This document shows, piece by piece, positions 43,915 through 55,744 of a stretch of DNA of 64,000 bases (position 1 is the stretch's first letter; each line of letters starts with the position of its first letter). The DNA is from Zygnema cylindricum (lineage: Eukaryota; Streptophyta; Zygnematophyceae; Zygnematales; Zygnemataceae), in assembly GCA_037447655.1 (NCBI GenBank), contig JBBHKE010001445.1:234396-298395 (forward strand). Reading direction: 5' to 3'. Under the pieces are notes generated by a model. That model was not told the DNA's origin, searched no databases, and worked only from the letters and a program-made list of their open reading frames with translations. Made by a program: the position numbers and the translations under genes.

Positions 43915-44945
43915 TGTAGAAATTAATGGTCTTTTAAAGTATTTTCTAGGTCTGATTAGAAATAAGAAAAAAGCCGAGGCAGTCTACCTTTAACTTCTCT
44001 CTCCAACTCTCAAACTTGTCGCAGTCACTAAGAAATTGGAGAGGGAGCTAGAGCCATGGCTACCTAGGCTATCCAGAGGTTTACGGGAAAATATATTTTA
44101 GTTAGGGGTTTAATTTACTAAAAGATATGTGCCGGCCACAGGATTTGATCCTGGTACCTACCGGCCAGCAGACAGCCGGTAGCCGGTAGCCGATAGCCTT
44201 AGCCGTTAAGTCTAGAAGTAGTGTTACGCATTATAGGGTTTGATATTTATTTAAACATTTATACGTAGAAAAGTTCATTTAACTATATCTGATTACGAGA
44301 GACATATATCCAGTAAATCTAAAAGTACGAATTCCGGTACGGATAAGAAACCAATACCGCGCATGTATTTATTACGGCTACGATTAAATGTGAATTTAAT
44401 CGGACGGCCGGAATTAACGTCGAGATCGCGGAAGAGGATTTCGGCGGTTTGTGGTCATCGCCACATCAGATAACACGTGGCGGAATGACATTAGAACGCA
44501 GCATCTCCGAGGATTAAGGGAGCGAATTCGGACATACCACGTGTCGACATTTAGGCCATGTCGTACAATGGTCGTACATAAAGTACACCGGCAGCTAAAC
44601 TTTTGTGTACGAAACTGAAATCTGATTGGCTCCGTACATCAATAGATAGAGTCTGTGAGAGAGATAGGACTTAGAAAAATTAGAAGATAGGACCCTCTCT
44701 CCCAGAGAGCTTCTGTACAAAAGGTCAACTTTGACCCTCCATAACGCACTGCTCAGGGGAGCAAATTCATACATTCTTTTTGCTATCGACTCAAGGGAGT
44801 CTTGTCTTCACAGGGGTGAAGTTGGTCAGAGTTTTTGTCTACCAGTGTGGCAGTTATTTTTGCTGAAACACAAAGGGGTCAGGGTTATCCTAGAGGCTTC
44901 TTGGAAGCTGTCCACTCTGAGGACTTATGGAGGTCTCAGAGTTCA
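43915..44945 (+). repeat. 3' LTR
   Basis: 1031 bp, TGTAGAAATT to GTTCA, preceded by the polypurine tract and followed by the TSD ACATC. Confidence 0.95.
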
Positions 44946-45170
44946 ACATCTATTACAACTGTCACACATATGTTACAACTGTCACACGTCTGTTACAACT
45001 GTCCCACATATGTTAGAACTGTCCCACATATGTTACAAATGTCACACGTCTGTTACAACTGTCACATGTCTGTTACAATTGTCACACATATGTTACAACT
45101 ATCAAACATCTGTTACAAATGTCACACATATGTTACAAATGTCACATGTCTGTTACAACTTTCGCACGTG
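44946..45170. repeat. 20-bp satellite array, right of Copia insertion
   Basis: About 11 imperfect copies of the same 20-bp unit as 38233-38509; the element split one array. Confidence 0.9.
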
Positions 45171-45233
45171 TGAAAACATAAGCCATAGACAAAGACATGC
45201 GCAAATGGAAAGTGCAAGGAGGGAAAGACGTAC

Positions 45234-45330
45234 TATCTTCAGCGTCCATAGTCAGAAAGGGGTCTCCGGTAACGTGTGTCACGTGGTATGCTACCACAAG
45301 CATCGCCACAATGGCGGTAGTAGCCGTCAT
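45234..45330 (-). pseudogene. Duplicated exon 1 (signal peptide) of the LRR gene
   Basis: 97 nt, same length and same GTACGT donor as exon 1 at 34453-34549, encoding MTATTAIVAMLVVAYHVTHV and the following 'PTMDA'-like residues with few changes. The matching intron sequence continues through satellite, Copia element and satellite to 38192. Exon 2 is gone: at its expected start a hAT-like element begins. No LRR exons follow, so the copy is a 5' remnant that could at most give a short secreted peptide. Confidence 0.82.
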
Positions 45331-45509
45331 GGCTCCACTTGCTCCTCTCTCTCTCTCCTCTCTCTATCAGAGCTATCGCGGACTTGCGATCGACGCCAGA
45401 GTGAGAAAGGGATAAAAAAGGAATTCCGCTCTTTGCACAATAAGGATGAGGCGACTTCGCACTTTTTACTCTTTTTTCACATGTGCATAAGCACTAGACA
45501 GAGGTTAGC

Positions 45510-47130
45510 GTTAGCATTTGCACTTATCCGTTCAAACATGTGTTTATGTCAACGGGATGTGGGGTAACAAGCCACCATAACATACGACAAAATTGTTGCA
45601 TGGCTCTCTATAACAATGCACATGGCCTACAACTTAATAAGGTTAGGTAGTGCCTACTTTTGTACTTTTGTACTTTTGTACCTACCAAATGTTGGGGAAC
45701 CGATGGAACGATTCTTTCGAGTTTGCGAAATTGTGTACCTCCACTAGGAGAAATCTGCCGTACGATCCTGGGGCGCCCATCCGTACAATTTGCAAGTGGC
45801 CCTTCGAGAATTTGTTTTAGTTTGCCGTTAGTGAGTCGTTGCTCGGTTGTATTTTCAGCACAAACGACCAAACGTATCATAAATAATATTTGCATTATTT
45901 CGTACTCTTTCTTGATACGATTGAATCCCTATTCCTGTGATCGCTGCTAATGATTGTGTTTCCATTTTGTCCTTTTGTACACGTTGGCGGTGTCTCTACG
46001 CGCGTTGTCCAAGATGTAGTCTTAAGCATAGTTCAAAAGTAGGTGACCGTACGCCCATACAATATGCATATTGTATGCAAAACATACAATATGGCCTTAA
46101 GACCCATATTGTATTGGCCGCAAAATGAAATAAAATAGTAACAGGGTTGAGTTGCACATGGATCGATAGAGAATTAAACGTCATGTCTAAATTTGAAAAA
46201 AAAAATGGACAAAAAAATCTTTTTCTATGAGTTTTGAGCGACTTTTTATTTAAACCGTCAGATCTAGACGATCTAACGGTCGTTGATGAAAGTAACGATC
46301 TAAGAAGATCGCATGAAAAGCCCATAACACAACTTACGATAGGACTATCGTCAGATTCGGACGATCGGACGGTCGCTGATGAAAGTAGCGATCTAAGAAG
46401 ATCACATGGAAAGCCCGTAACACAACTTACGCTAAAGGCGGCCTACAAAAGGCCTACCAAAAAACGCCTACTTACTATGGTCTTAAGCCACCGTCCGTAT
46501 GGACGTAACGGTTGGATGGTTCTCTCGTGTACGGATATTTTATATTTTACAGGTGTTTATACGAAATTGTAAAAATGTGTATTCGTATTTTACGTACTTT
46601 TTTCTTAGCACGAGCGACCCCTTTCTCGTATCGTAGAGCTTGAAGTGGAAGAGCTGGACCTCCTTTCCCCGGAGTTTACGGAACATCGAGATCGTTTCCG
46701 CGTGACGACGCGTTGTTATGTGATTGGTCCAATGGTCCCCATTGTAGACGGTAGACCGTACAGGCTTTTATAGGAGACCGCACGTGCGAATAGAAGAGTT
46801 CGCAGCAAACTTTATTCGAAAGGAATATCCTGAGTGGCCACAATGTAAAATACCGTACCAGGTGGTGTACGGTAAAAGGACCATAAGGACGGACCATCCA
46901 AACCCGTCAGCATTTGTCTGCGTCATGGCATCTGACGCCGAATCTCTGACTCGATTTTGTCTCTTCCGGGAGCCGCGGAGCAATCGGTCCATGCAGCCCT
47001 TAGCGGCTGACAGCCGTACATCGGCTCACCGAGCGGCAGCCGGCTACACGACGATTTTACTTTAAAGGAGAAGTTTACTCCCTGGATGACAATAAAAAAG
47101 GACAAAGTTGGTGGATCGTCAAAAGGTCAC
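45510..47130. repeat. Upstream repeat unit C
   Basis: Third copy of the unit seen at 34835 and 36100, carrying a 453-bp MITE (46027-46479). Its position relative to exon 1 copy (45330) is the same as that of unit A to the LRR gene, so it is part of the segmental duplication. Confidence 0.85.
46027..46479. mobile_element. hAT-like MITE with CATAGT ends
   Basis: 8-bp TSD GTCTTAAG (46019-46026 and 46480-46487); unit B has the single uninterrupted site. Ends CATAGTTCAAAAGTAGG and ...CCTACTTACTATG are imperfect inverted repeats. It contains the 20-bp palindrome ATACAATATGCATATTGTAT (about 46057-46076) and two ~103-bp tandem repeats ('aacgatctaagaagatc'). The open frame across the repeats is not a gene. 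Confidence 0.85.
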
Positions 47131-47392
47131 GCAACAGTGACGGTTCCGATCCGTACAAAGTAAATATAAATATCTATACCGGTTCACTGTCAAACTTCAC
47201 ACGTCAGAGCTAAAAGTCGTTCCGCGTGACGATGACGTAAGCTAAATCAACAGACCTGCAAAAGCTGAATAATCGCGCGATTGCAAGAGCCGCCAAAAAT
47301 CCGGTGGGCCCCAGCTGATCGATTTTAAAAGGGAAAAAAAAAAAAAAAAATCCCTACAAAAAAATCTTTGGAGAGCTAACCAGAGTCATTTG

Positions 47393-47625
47393 CAGAGGTC
47401 AAAAAAGTCAAAAATTTAGAAACCCGAATCCGACATTTTTTTTTTTTTTTTTGTTCAAAATCTGAACACCCGAAATCCGGACGCGTTATGTCACGCTCCT
47501 ACATTGTTACCCGGTAACCCGATACGCGTTTACGAAAAAAATAGTTAACCGGAAGTCCGAAACACTATTTCTAGCGATTACCCCTACCGCCCGTACCCTA
47601 ATAATTACAAAATTACACCGCTCAT
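47393..47625. mobile_element. hAT-type MITE, partial copy 4
   Basis: Begins CAGAGGTCAAAAAAGTC and follows the first ~230 bp of copy 2 (10833) with divergence ('gtcacgctcc', 'taccgcccgta'). The far end is missing, so no TSD. Confidence 0.65.
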
Positions 47626-48200
47626 AGTTATTAGCGTTAAAGATTTATTAGTGTTGAATGCGAAATTAAAATTGATAATCCTAATTTAGTGCAAAGAGAC
47701 GTGGCAGGTAGTATTCCACGTCAAAATAATGTTGTTACCTTTATTTTGTGATTTTTGGCCAGAAATAGTAGCGACCGAATTAGTGTTGTTACCACTAATA
47801 GCGATGAGCAACAAAGAGGTACATTTACTTTTGAAGTATCCCTTGTATCCATGTTGGACCGTTCACTATATTCCGTTAAATGGTAAGTGTGCGTATGATG
47901 TCCTTATTAGCGTGTAACACTTCATATCTGTATCGATATCGTCTAAAACAAATTGATACGAACGACGGCTAGGGCGGCTAGTTGGAATCTTTAGGACGAA
48001 GATTGAATCATGGTCAATCCATTTCTTTTTGTCATAGGCTACTTTGCCTCTTTCTCTATCTTTGCCTTACTGTATCACTTTGGGTCCCAAGGAGGCAGCC
48101 ATAGCTCTTTCTCTCTCTCATGCCCTTCGATCTTGGTGAGTCAGATATCCTTAGTAATCGAGGTGTAAAAAAAAAAGATAAAAATTACCCCTTTTCAACA
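47626..48200. other. AT-rich region, probably including the LTR of an old Copia element
   Basis: On the minus strand TGTTGAAAAGGGG at 48200 follows a purine tract (about 48201-48212), so the 3' LTR of the older Copia element should start at 48200 and run left. Its outer end is not defined; no coding sequence. Confidence 0.45.
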
Positions 48201-48784
48201 CTCCCCTGATTTTTAGCTTCCTTTCTCCCTTAAATTAAAACAATTTATGCAATAAACTAATTTGGAAGATGGGACACACTTGGTCACGATGTCTGCAAGC
48301 ATTTCCTCATCTAGCGTATAAATTAATTTGATCATTTTGTTTTCAACCTTTTCCCTTATAATGCTAAGTTTGATATCCATGTGTTTTGCCTTAAAGAGGT
48401 GTTTACGATTGGCACCAAATGCTATTGTTGCCTGATTATCACAAAAAATATTTTCCACATTATTTTTAATAAATCCCACTTCTCCATATAAAGACTTCAC
48501 CACCATTAACTTTTTCACAGCATCACAAGAGGCCATATACTAAACCTCAATTGTGGACTAAGCAACAACTTTCTGTTGCTTCCTGCTCGACCTACAAGCA
48601 CCCAAAAAAATTCGCAAAACATACTGAGACGTTGACTTTCTCAATGGCAATTCCCCATAACTGGCATCACTCAATTGGTGATGTCAGTACAATCCGTGCA
48701 TGTTCAACCATAATTTCTTATTCCCACCAGATATCTCATCACCCTATTGGCTTCCTCAAAATCCTTTATTTTGGGATTGTTCAG
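48201..48784 (-). pseudogene. Older Copia element, RNase H part (left of insertion)
   Basis: Frame 48536-48213: 'FCDNQATIAFGANRKHLFKAKHMDIK', a typical RNase H end, and 'MLADIVTKCVPSSKL'. Upstream on the minus strand, 'KDFEEANRVMRYLVGI', 'SDASYGELP' and 'STIEV*YMASC' continue to 48784, where the younger element was inserted. The protein continues at 55242. Confidence 0.85.
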
Positions 48785-48789
48785 ACTTC

Positions 48790-49845
48790 TAAAACTTTGA
48801 GACCTCCATTGGCCCTCAGAGTAGGCAGCTCACTCGAAGCCCCTATGATAACCTTGACCCCTTTGAGTTTCAACAAGAATAACTGCCACCCTAACAAATA
48901 AAAACTCTGACCAACTTCACCTTGTGAAAACAAGACACCTTTGATTTGATAGCAAAAAAGAATCTCTGAATTTGCTCCCCTAAGCAGTAAGTTACGAAGG
49001 GTCAAAGTTGACCTTTTATACATGAGCTCTCTAGGAGAGAGGGGTCTACCTACTAAATTTTCTAAGTCCTAAATCCCTCTCTAAACCCTATACTACTTGA
49101 GTATATTACCAATAAGATTACTGTGTTCTACAAAAAAGTACAGGTGCCTATGTAATTTTTTGTACAATCATCGTACGGCATGGCCAAAATGTCGACGCCT
49201 GCCATATCCGGATTTGTTCCCGTATTCTCCTTTGATGCCGCAAGCCAATGTGGTTGTGCCACATGTCACTTGACATGGCGATGACCGAAAACCGCCGGAG
49301 CGCCCATTCCACGATATCGGTATCTATTGCGGCCGTTCGATCAAGATCGGCTTTTAATTTTAGCAGTCGAAAATAATTGCGCGGTATTTTTTTGGCCGTC
49401 AAAAAAAATGCACGGTATTCGTTTCGTGGAGTATCGTACACCGTACTATTCAAAACTGTATCTACGTCTAAAATCCTGTTCGCGCTGTTAAATGAATTTG
49501 TCTACGTATAAATTAATAAATACTTATGAAAACTTATATCCCTCGGCACTGATCCTAGACTAATAGGATAAAGCTACCAGCAGTTAGGGACTTGACAGCC
49601 GGCAGGGACAAGGATGAAGTCCTGGGTCTGTCAAGCTCCATGTTGGTAAACGTACCAAACTGTTACTTGTCTCTCTTTGGAGAGTATAGGCAGCCATGGC
49701 TCTAGCTCCCTCTTCAACCTTCTATGACTACGACAAGTAAGGGAGTTGAAGAGAGGAGTTAGAGTCAGATTACCTATGTTTCTTTTTTGTATTTTATCTT
49801 TACAAGTTTAAACCTATAAATACCAAAAATAACCTATAGTTTTCA
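48790..49845 (-). repeat. 3' LTR
   Basis: About 1056 bp; on the minus strand TGAAAACTATAGG to TTTTA (canonical CA end altered). Matches 54211-55236. Confidence 0.9.
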
Positions 49846-49849
49846 CCCT

Positions 49850-51240
49850 CTCCTTATTTTATAGTCACTCCTCAATTTTAGACCACACTTCTCTCTACAG
49901 AAAATTAGCTTAGGGGAAGGCACAAGTTTGGTCATCATATCTGCTACCATCTCGCTATCTGGTTTGTACTCTAAACTGATTGTTTTGTTTTCTACCTTCT
50001 CTCTAACAAAGTCGAGTCTAATGTCCATGTGTTCGGCTTTAAAATGATGCTTAGGATTGGCAAAAATAGCGATTGTTGCCTGATTATCACAAAAAAAAAA
50101 TTGCACCACTCTTAAGGCGACCAAGCTCACCAAGCAAAGACTTGACCCACATCAATTCTTTTAGAGCATAGCAAGAGGCCATATACTCATCCTCCATTGT
50201 GGACTTAGCAATAACCTTTTGTTGTTTGCTACTCCATTAACAAGCCCCATCACCCACATATAAAACATATCCAGAAGTACATCTCCTCATCTAAGCATCA
50301 CCAAAGCTGGCATCACTCCAAGTAGTGATGTCAGTATTCCCCCCTCCTAAATGTAACCATAAATCCTTAGTTCTTATCAAATATCTAAAGACTCTCTTAG
50401 CTGCCTCCCAATCTCTCTTAGTAGGAGCATTTAGACTTCTACTCAGCACTCCTACAGGTGCAGCTAAATCTGGCCAGGTGCAATGCATAAAATAGATTAG
50501 GCTTCGCACTACTTGCCTGTAAGGAATAGTCCGCATGATTTTCTGCTCTTCGGGACCTAATTCCTCGTCTAAGATTGTGACTCCTTCTTCCACACTCCTT
50601 TTACTTCCCTTCTTTAACTCTATAAGAGTTGTACAACTATTAGCGTTATCCATTTGAAACTTTTCCTACATGTTCCCTATTGCTTCTTTTTGAGTTAGTC
50701 TTATAATCTTTCTTTCTCGGTCTCTTTCTACTTAAATTCCCAAAATATATCTTACCTCCCCCATATCTTTTATCTCAAATCTCCCTTAAGATCGCATATC
50801 ATTTTATTAATTTTGTCCATTGATTTACTTTTAACAAGCAAATCATCAACATAAATTACAATAAAAATAACACCTTCCTCATCTTCAAAAACATAGATTG
50901 AGTGATTTGAGCAGATCCAGATATATGCCAGACTGGTAAGAAACTCACCAAGCTTCTTATTCCATTGTCGGGGTGCATGTTTCAAACCATAGGGAGATTT
51001 TATCAGCCGGCATACCTTACTCTCCTGTCCTTTCCCCAGAAATCCTTCGGGTGGTCGCATGAAGATCTCCTCTTCCAATTCTCCATGCAAAAAGGTTGTT
51101 TTCATGTCCATCTGGTGCACCTCCATGTCTTCCGGTGCTGCCAGGCTGAGAAGTATGCGGACGGAGGGAAAATTTGACGACCGAGGCAAAGGTTTCCTCA
51201 TAGTCAATTCCCTCTTTTTGTGTAAATCCTTTTGCCACTA
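49850..51240 (-). pseudogene. Copia RT and RNase H
   Basis: RT frame 51238-50770: 'AKGFTQKEGIDYEETFASVV', frameshift, 'HQMDMKTTFLHGELEEEIFM', 'PYGLKHAPRQWNKKL' and an intact active site 'VIYVDDLLV'. RNase H 50653-49843: 'SLIYFMHCTWPDLAAPVGVL', 'ATTWSDASFGDA'-like end, then 'CDNQATIAIFANPKHHFKAEH' split across a frameshift near 50100 and 'MVADMMTKLVPSPKLIF'. Stops at about 50290, 50210 and 50670. Confidence 0.9.
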
Positions 51241-51443
51241 ACCCAGCCTAGTAGCGCTTTATGGTGTTATCTGGGTTCAGTATTAATTTGAACACCCACT
51301 TAGAACCGATTAGTTTTCGGTTAGGTGGACAATCAACCAGCTCCCAAATATCGGCTGTCATAATTGAGGTCATCTCCTCATTAATGGCTGTCTTCTACCG
51401 GTTCCTTTCTGGACAATTCATTGCCTCTCTATAATTTTGAGGT

Positions 51444-52830
51444 TCATCCGGATGAGTAGTTTTGAGACCTTGTTATAAACTTGTTTTTCTTGCAGTATTT
51501 TGCTACTTCCCCTTCCTCCCTCAAAATCTGTGGCCGGAATAGATGGTTCCCGTGGGTTCTTCGAACAATCTCGGCTTCTCCCCTGTCCCTTGATTTCGAA
51601 TCAATTTCCAACACGTCTTCCGTTTCGCGTAGAGTTGTCACAGGAGTTTCCGCGGCCGAGTCTTTTTTGGTCTGTTTTGTACCTGCAAGAATGTCATCTT
51701 TTCTGAACTTGGATAGTTAGGAAGCTCAAAGTCATCGAATTTTTTTGACTCAAATCTAATTTTTATTGACTTTGTATACTTAAAGGGATCCACAGACTTT
51801 CCTTCATCCATAAGTACTAGATATTTTACTAAGATTATAACTTCCCTTTTTAGATCATAAACTCTATATCCTTTTACACCCTCATCATATCCTAATAAGT
51901 ACCCCAATTTTCCTTATTTAGGATCTACCTTCTTATTAGACCAATCTATATCTAGATTGAACACTTCACTGCCGAAAACCTTTAAGTGAGATATGTCTGG
52001 TTTCCGGCCGGTCCATCTCTCATAAGGTGTTTGGCCTTTTACCGCTGACGTAAGAACTCTATCTTTGAGGTAATTAGCACAATTTATTGTTTCGGGGCAA
52101 AATCTTTTTCCTTTCTTCTTATCCGACAACATACTTCTTGCACTATCACTTATTGTCCTATTTAGTCTTTCAGCTACCCCATTATTTTAAGGGTTTTCTG
52201 GAACTGTCTTTTGGTGTTTGACTTCATCTTCCCTCAAAAAATCCTCAAACTGTTTGTAGGTATACTTTCCAACATCATCACTCCTTACTCTCTTGATTAG
52301 GGTTTCATGGATTTTTTCACTCCATGTTTTGTATTGTCTAAAACATTCCTAAGCCTTTGACTTATTTTTCAAAAAATACACCCTGTAATACCGAGATGAA
52401 TCATCGGTGATAGTCATCATAAATCTCTTCCCCCCGAGTGAGGCCACTTTGGCCGGTCCCCAAATATCTGTGTGTACTAGTACTAGAATTTTTTCTCCCT
52501 TATAGGGGGCAGTTTTTGGGAAGGGTAACCTATATGCTTTACCTTGAGCACATCCACCATAATCACTTAGATTCTCACTCTCACCAAACTGAATCCCTTC
52601 CACTACTCCCATCTTTTTCATCTCCCTTAACATATCTAGATTCACATGCCGAAGCCTCTTATGCCACAACATTATATCATGAACACCAACATAATAAAGT
52701 TTCTTCCTTTCATTGCAATAATTCAGCCTAAACATTCCTTGGCTACCTTTTTCAGCAGTGAAATAAACTTCTTCCTCAAAACTAGCAGTAAAGACTCCTT
52801 TCCTAGTGCTAGTATCAAAACCCATATCAT
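51444..52830 (-). pseudogene. Copia integrase and linker
   Basis: Frame 52825-52349: 'HDIMLWHKRLRHVNL' and 'YGGCAQGKAYRLPFP' (HHCC finger), then 'LVLVHTDIWGPAKVASLGGK'. The rest of the core lies between 52348 and 52133 with stops (near 52187), then 'RFCPETINCANYLKD' and the tail 'GYLLGYDEGVKGYRVYDL'. The linker to RT runs to about 51444. Confidence 0.88.
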
Positions 52831-52831
52831 C

Positions 52832-54206
52832 TTATACAGATGTAGAGATGAGGTTTTTGTTCAGCTCCAGAAAAAACAATACATCGGAGAATGTAACTAT
52901 GGATGTCTTTCTTTCTACTAACACTTTCAGATCTACCGATCCTACAAGAGCAGTAGTGACTATCCACATATCCTCGTACTCTATCTCTACGGTGAGAATC
53001 TTTTTTATCTTAGTGAACAGTTGTTTATCCTTACACATGTGCATGGAGGCACCTGAATCTACAATCTAGCCTGCTTCACCTTTCAATCCACCAAAAGCAC
53101 ATTTCTGCTTTCGTGGAATTTTGACCTCGTTTTTCGCCTTCAACTCATCATCTTATAACAGCTCATCGTCCTCGTCCTCAGATTCCGCCTCATGTACTTG
53201 TGTCACAAGGGCATTTTTCTTTCCTCTCGGGGGCCAGCCGGTCTACCCATCCTTTAACCGAAGCTCGGTTAGCTTTGCACACTCTGTCATATAGTGTCAT
53301 GGTTTCTTCCAAAAGTGACACAACCCCTTAGAGACCCTCGGTCGGATTCATCAGCCTAAGTTTTTTGTCCTCCTCCTCCATAATTTTCTAATGATTTTCG
53401 AGGATTCTTGCACCTCCAATTAGTTCCTATTGCCAAAGCTTGTCCACTTTTCCCTCTATTCGGATCTCAAATGTATTCTCTCGGACGTGAATCATCCCTA
53501 CCACAAATTGCAGATCGACCTTGAATCCGACAAATCTTGCACACGGTTGACTATGTTTTCATAGTCATCACGTAACTTCATAATCAAGTAGTTAACCTTC
53601 ATGTTTTTTATTTCTACCTGACCAGCACTCTCTAGTTCTATGAAAAGGGTTGCAAGCTCATTACAAAAGTTTAGCATTTTTCCCCCTTTGTAGGCATATA
53701 CATCTATCTTTTTATTAGCCAATTGTTGTTGCTGAATAGTACCACTCCAGTACATCTCTATGAGGGCAATCCACATATCGGATGCCCTTTCCAATGCAAA
53801 TGAGGAGATGCAAGTCCTTGAGTAAGATGGCGGAGAATGAAGTGTTTTGCCACCATATTGCTATAGTCCCAAGTATCAACATCATTCTCCTCATTCCTCG
53901 GAATAGGTGACATGATCGCTGAACCGTTTGCGATAGGTGTTGCAATCGGTGTAACTTTCTCCTTATCTTTCCCTTTTACCATCACAATGCTCTACGCGTC
54001 CTCTGAATCCTCCGTTGGAGCTAGATCTTCTTTTCTGGTTGACCTGCTTCCCCCAAACCTTGGAGGAATGGTTCAACTAGATGTACGCCTCACTCGTCCA
54101 CTTATTATCCCCCAAACCTCTTTTTGTATAGAGCCCATGTCATCATAATTTCCCAATATATGAAGCCTGCTCCATTAAATATGGGTACCTTACAGGGTTT
54201 GCCCAT
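52832..54206 (-). pseudogene. Copia Gag and protease
   Basis: The ATG inside the PBS (54206-54204) opens gag: 'KVPIFNGAGFIYWE'. Gag continues as 53794-53498 ('YWSGTIQQQQLANKK', 'MLNFCNELATLFIELES'). The knuckle near 53300 is damaged (second Cys is Trp, and a stop lies inside). Protease 'IVDSGASMHMCKDKQ' at about 53060-53020 keeps its Asp but follows a stop. Confidence 0.85.
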
Positions 54207-54210
54207 AACC
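54195..54210 (-). promoter_or_regulatory. PBS, anticodon-arm type
   Basis: Minus strand GGTTATGGGCAAACCC immediately inside the 5' LTR. First ten bases are identical to the PBS at 39568; the remainder has changed. Overlaps the gag ATG as in the + strand element. Confidence 0.75.
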
Positions 54211-55236
54211 TGAAACTCTGACACCTCCATTGGCCCTCAGAGTAGACAACTCACTCGAAGCCCCTATGATAACCTTGACCCTTTTGAGTTTCCACAAGAA
54301 TAATTGCCACCTTGACTAAAAAAAACTCTGACCTACTTCAACCCTTTGAAGAAAAGACTTTGTTGAGTCGATAACAAATAGAATCTCTGAATTTGCTCCC
54401 CTGAGCAGTAAGTTATGAAGGGTCAAAGTAGTATTTTTGTATAGGAGCTCTTTGGAGAGAGGGGTCTACCATCTCAATTTTCTAAGTCTTAAATCCCTCT
54501 CTAAACCCTATACTACTAGAGTACGGCACCAATAAGATTACTGTGTTGTACAAAAAAGTATAGGTGCCGATGTACTTTCTCTACGGTCATCGTACGGCAT
54601 GGCCAAAATGTCGACGCCTGCAATATCCGGATTTGTTCTCGTATTCTCCGGAGATGCCGCAAGCTAATATGGTTTTGCCACGTGTCACTTGACATGGCGA
54701 TGACCAAAAACTGCCAAAGCGCCCATTTCGCGATATCGACATCTATTGCGGCCGTTTGGTCAAGATCGGCTTTTAATTCTAGCTGTTGAAATTAAGTGCG
54801 TGGTATTCGTTTCATGGAGTACCGTACACCGTACTATTCAAAAACTATATCTATTTCTTAAATCTTGTTCGCGCTGTTAAATGAATTTGTCTACGTATAC
54901 ATTAACATATACTTTTCAAACCCTATATCCCTCAGCACTGATCCTATACTAATAGGATAAAGCTACTGGCTGTTAGGGACTTGACATACGGCAGGTTCCA
55001 AGATCAAATCTTGGGTCCGTCAAGTTCCATTTTGGTAAACCTACCAAACTGCTACTTGTCTCTCTTTGGACAGCATAGGCATCCATGGCTTTAGCTCCCT
55101 CTTCAACCTTCAGTGACTGCGACAAGTGTGGTAGTTGAAGAGAGGAGTTAGAGGCAGACAACCTCTGTTTCTTTTATGTATTTTATCTTTACAAGTTTAA
55201 ATCTAGAAAATACCAAAAATAACCTTTAGTTCTACA
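54211..55236 (-). repeat. 5' LTR
   Basis: 1026 bp; minus strand TGTAGAACTAAAGG to GAGTTTCA. Flanked outside by the TSD ACTTC. Confidence 0.93.
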
Positions 55237-55241
55237 ACTTC

Positions 55242-55744
55242 TACTGAGGACTCCTAATGCAGCTACAATATTTGGTCGGGTAAAGTTCATAAAATAGGTT
55301 AGAATTCCCAGAACAACCTATATGAAATTGTTGTATAAATTATTATTTTTTTGGACTTATCTAGTTATCTAGAGCTATGACTCATCCCTCGACATTTCCT
55401 TCCCTAAATATCTTTAACTCTATGGGTGTGGTAGATCTATTTGTTTTTTGTTTTTGAAATTTGTGGAGCTTATGACCTAATGCTTCATATTGAGTTAGTA
55501 TCACTATTTTCTTGTCTCCACCCCCTTCTATTTGTATTCCAAAGATGTATTTAGCCTCTCCAAAATCCTTCATGTCAAACTTGCTACTCAAAATCATTTT
55601 CAACTAATTTATTTTATTTCATAACTTAGAACCAGCAGATCATCTACATAGATTGCAATAAAGATTGACCTTTTTTTTTCCTCAAATTCGTAAATAGAGT
55701 GAACTAGCTGATTTGAATATATCCCAAACTGATAAGGAACTCGT
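55242..55744 (-). pseudogene. Older Copia element, RT part (right of insertion)
   Basis: Minus strand: 'FIAIYVDDLLVLSYEIK' (YVDD intact), 'FDMKDFGEAKYIFGIQIEG', 'TTPIELK', and then the 'FTRPNIVAALGVLS' region that runs into the insertion at 55241. After removing the young element and one TSD copy the reading continues at 48784 with 'SLNNPKIKDFEEA'. The upstream end is cut at 55744 by another LTR. Confidence 0.85.

Larger units (their letters stand above)
38510..44945 (+). mobile_element. Complete Copia LTR retrotransposon, + strand
   Basis: 5' LTR 38510-39567, 3' LTR 43915-44945, both TGTAGAAATT...TTCA, with a 5-bp TSD ACATC (38505-38509 and 44946-44950). A PBS follows the 5' LTR and a purine tract (AAAATAAGGGGAG) precedes the 3' LTR. 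Internal order gag, PR, INT, RT, RH. Several stops, so inactive. Same family as the minus-strand element at 48790. Confidence 0.95.
48790..55236 (-). mobile_element. Complete Copia LTR retrotransposon, minus strand, nested in an older Copia
   Basis: 3' LTR 48790-49845, 5' LTR 54211-55236, TSD ACTTC (48785-48789 and 55237-55241). PBS GGTTATGGGCAAACCC (54195-54210) and minus-strand polypurine tract next to 49845. Same family as 38510-44945 by PBS, LTR and protein similarity. Inactive through stops and frameshifts. Confidence 0.94.

Noticed and set aside
44731-45567. 278-codon + frame
   Set aside because: Runs across LTR end, satellite and antisense of the duplicated exon 1; no domain.
46234-46572. 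112-codon frame with two 35-residue repeats
   Set aside because: Lies in a MITE defined by TSD and TIRs, crosses its end, and is absent from the empty site.
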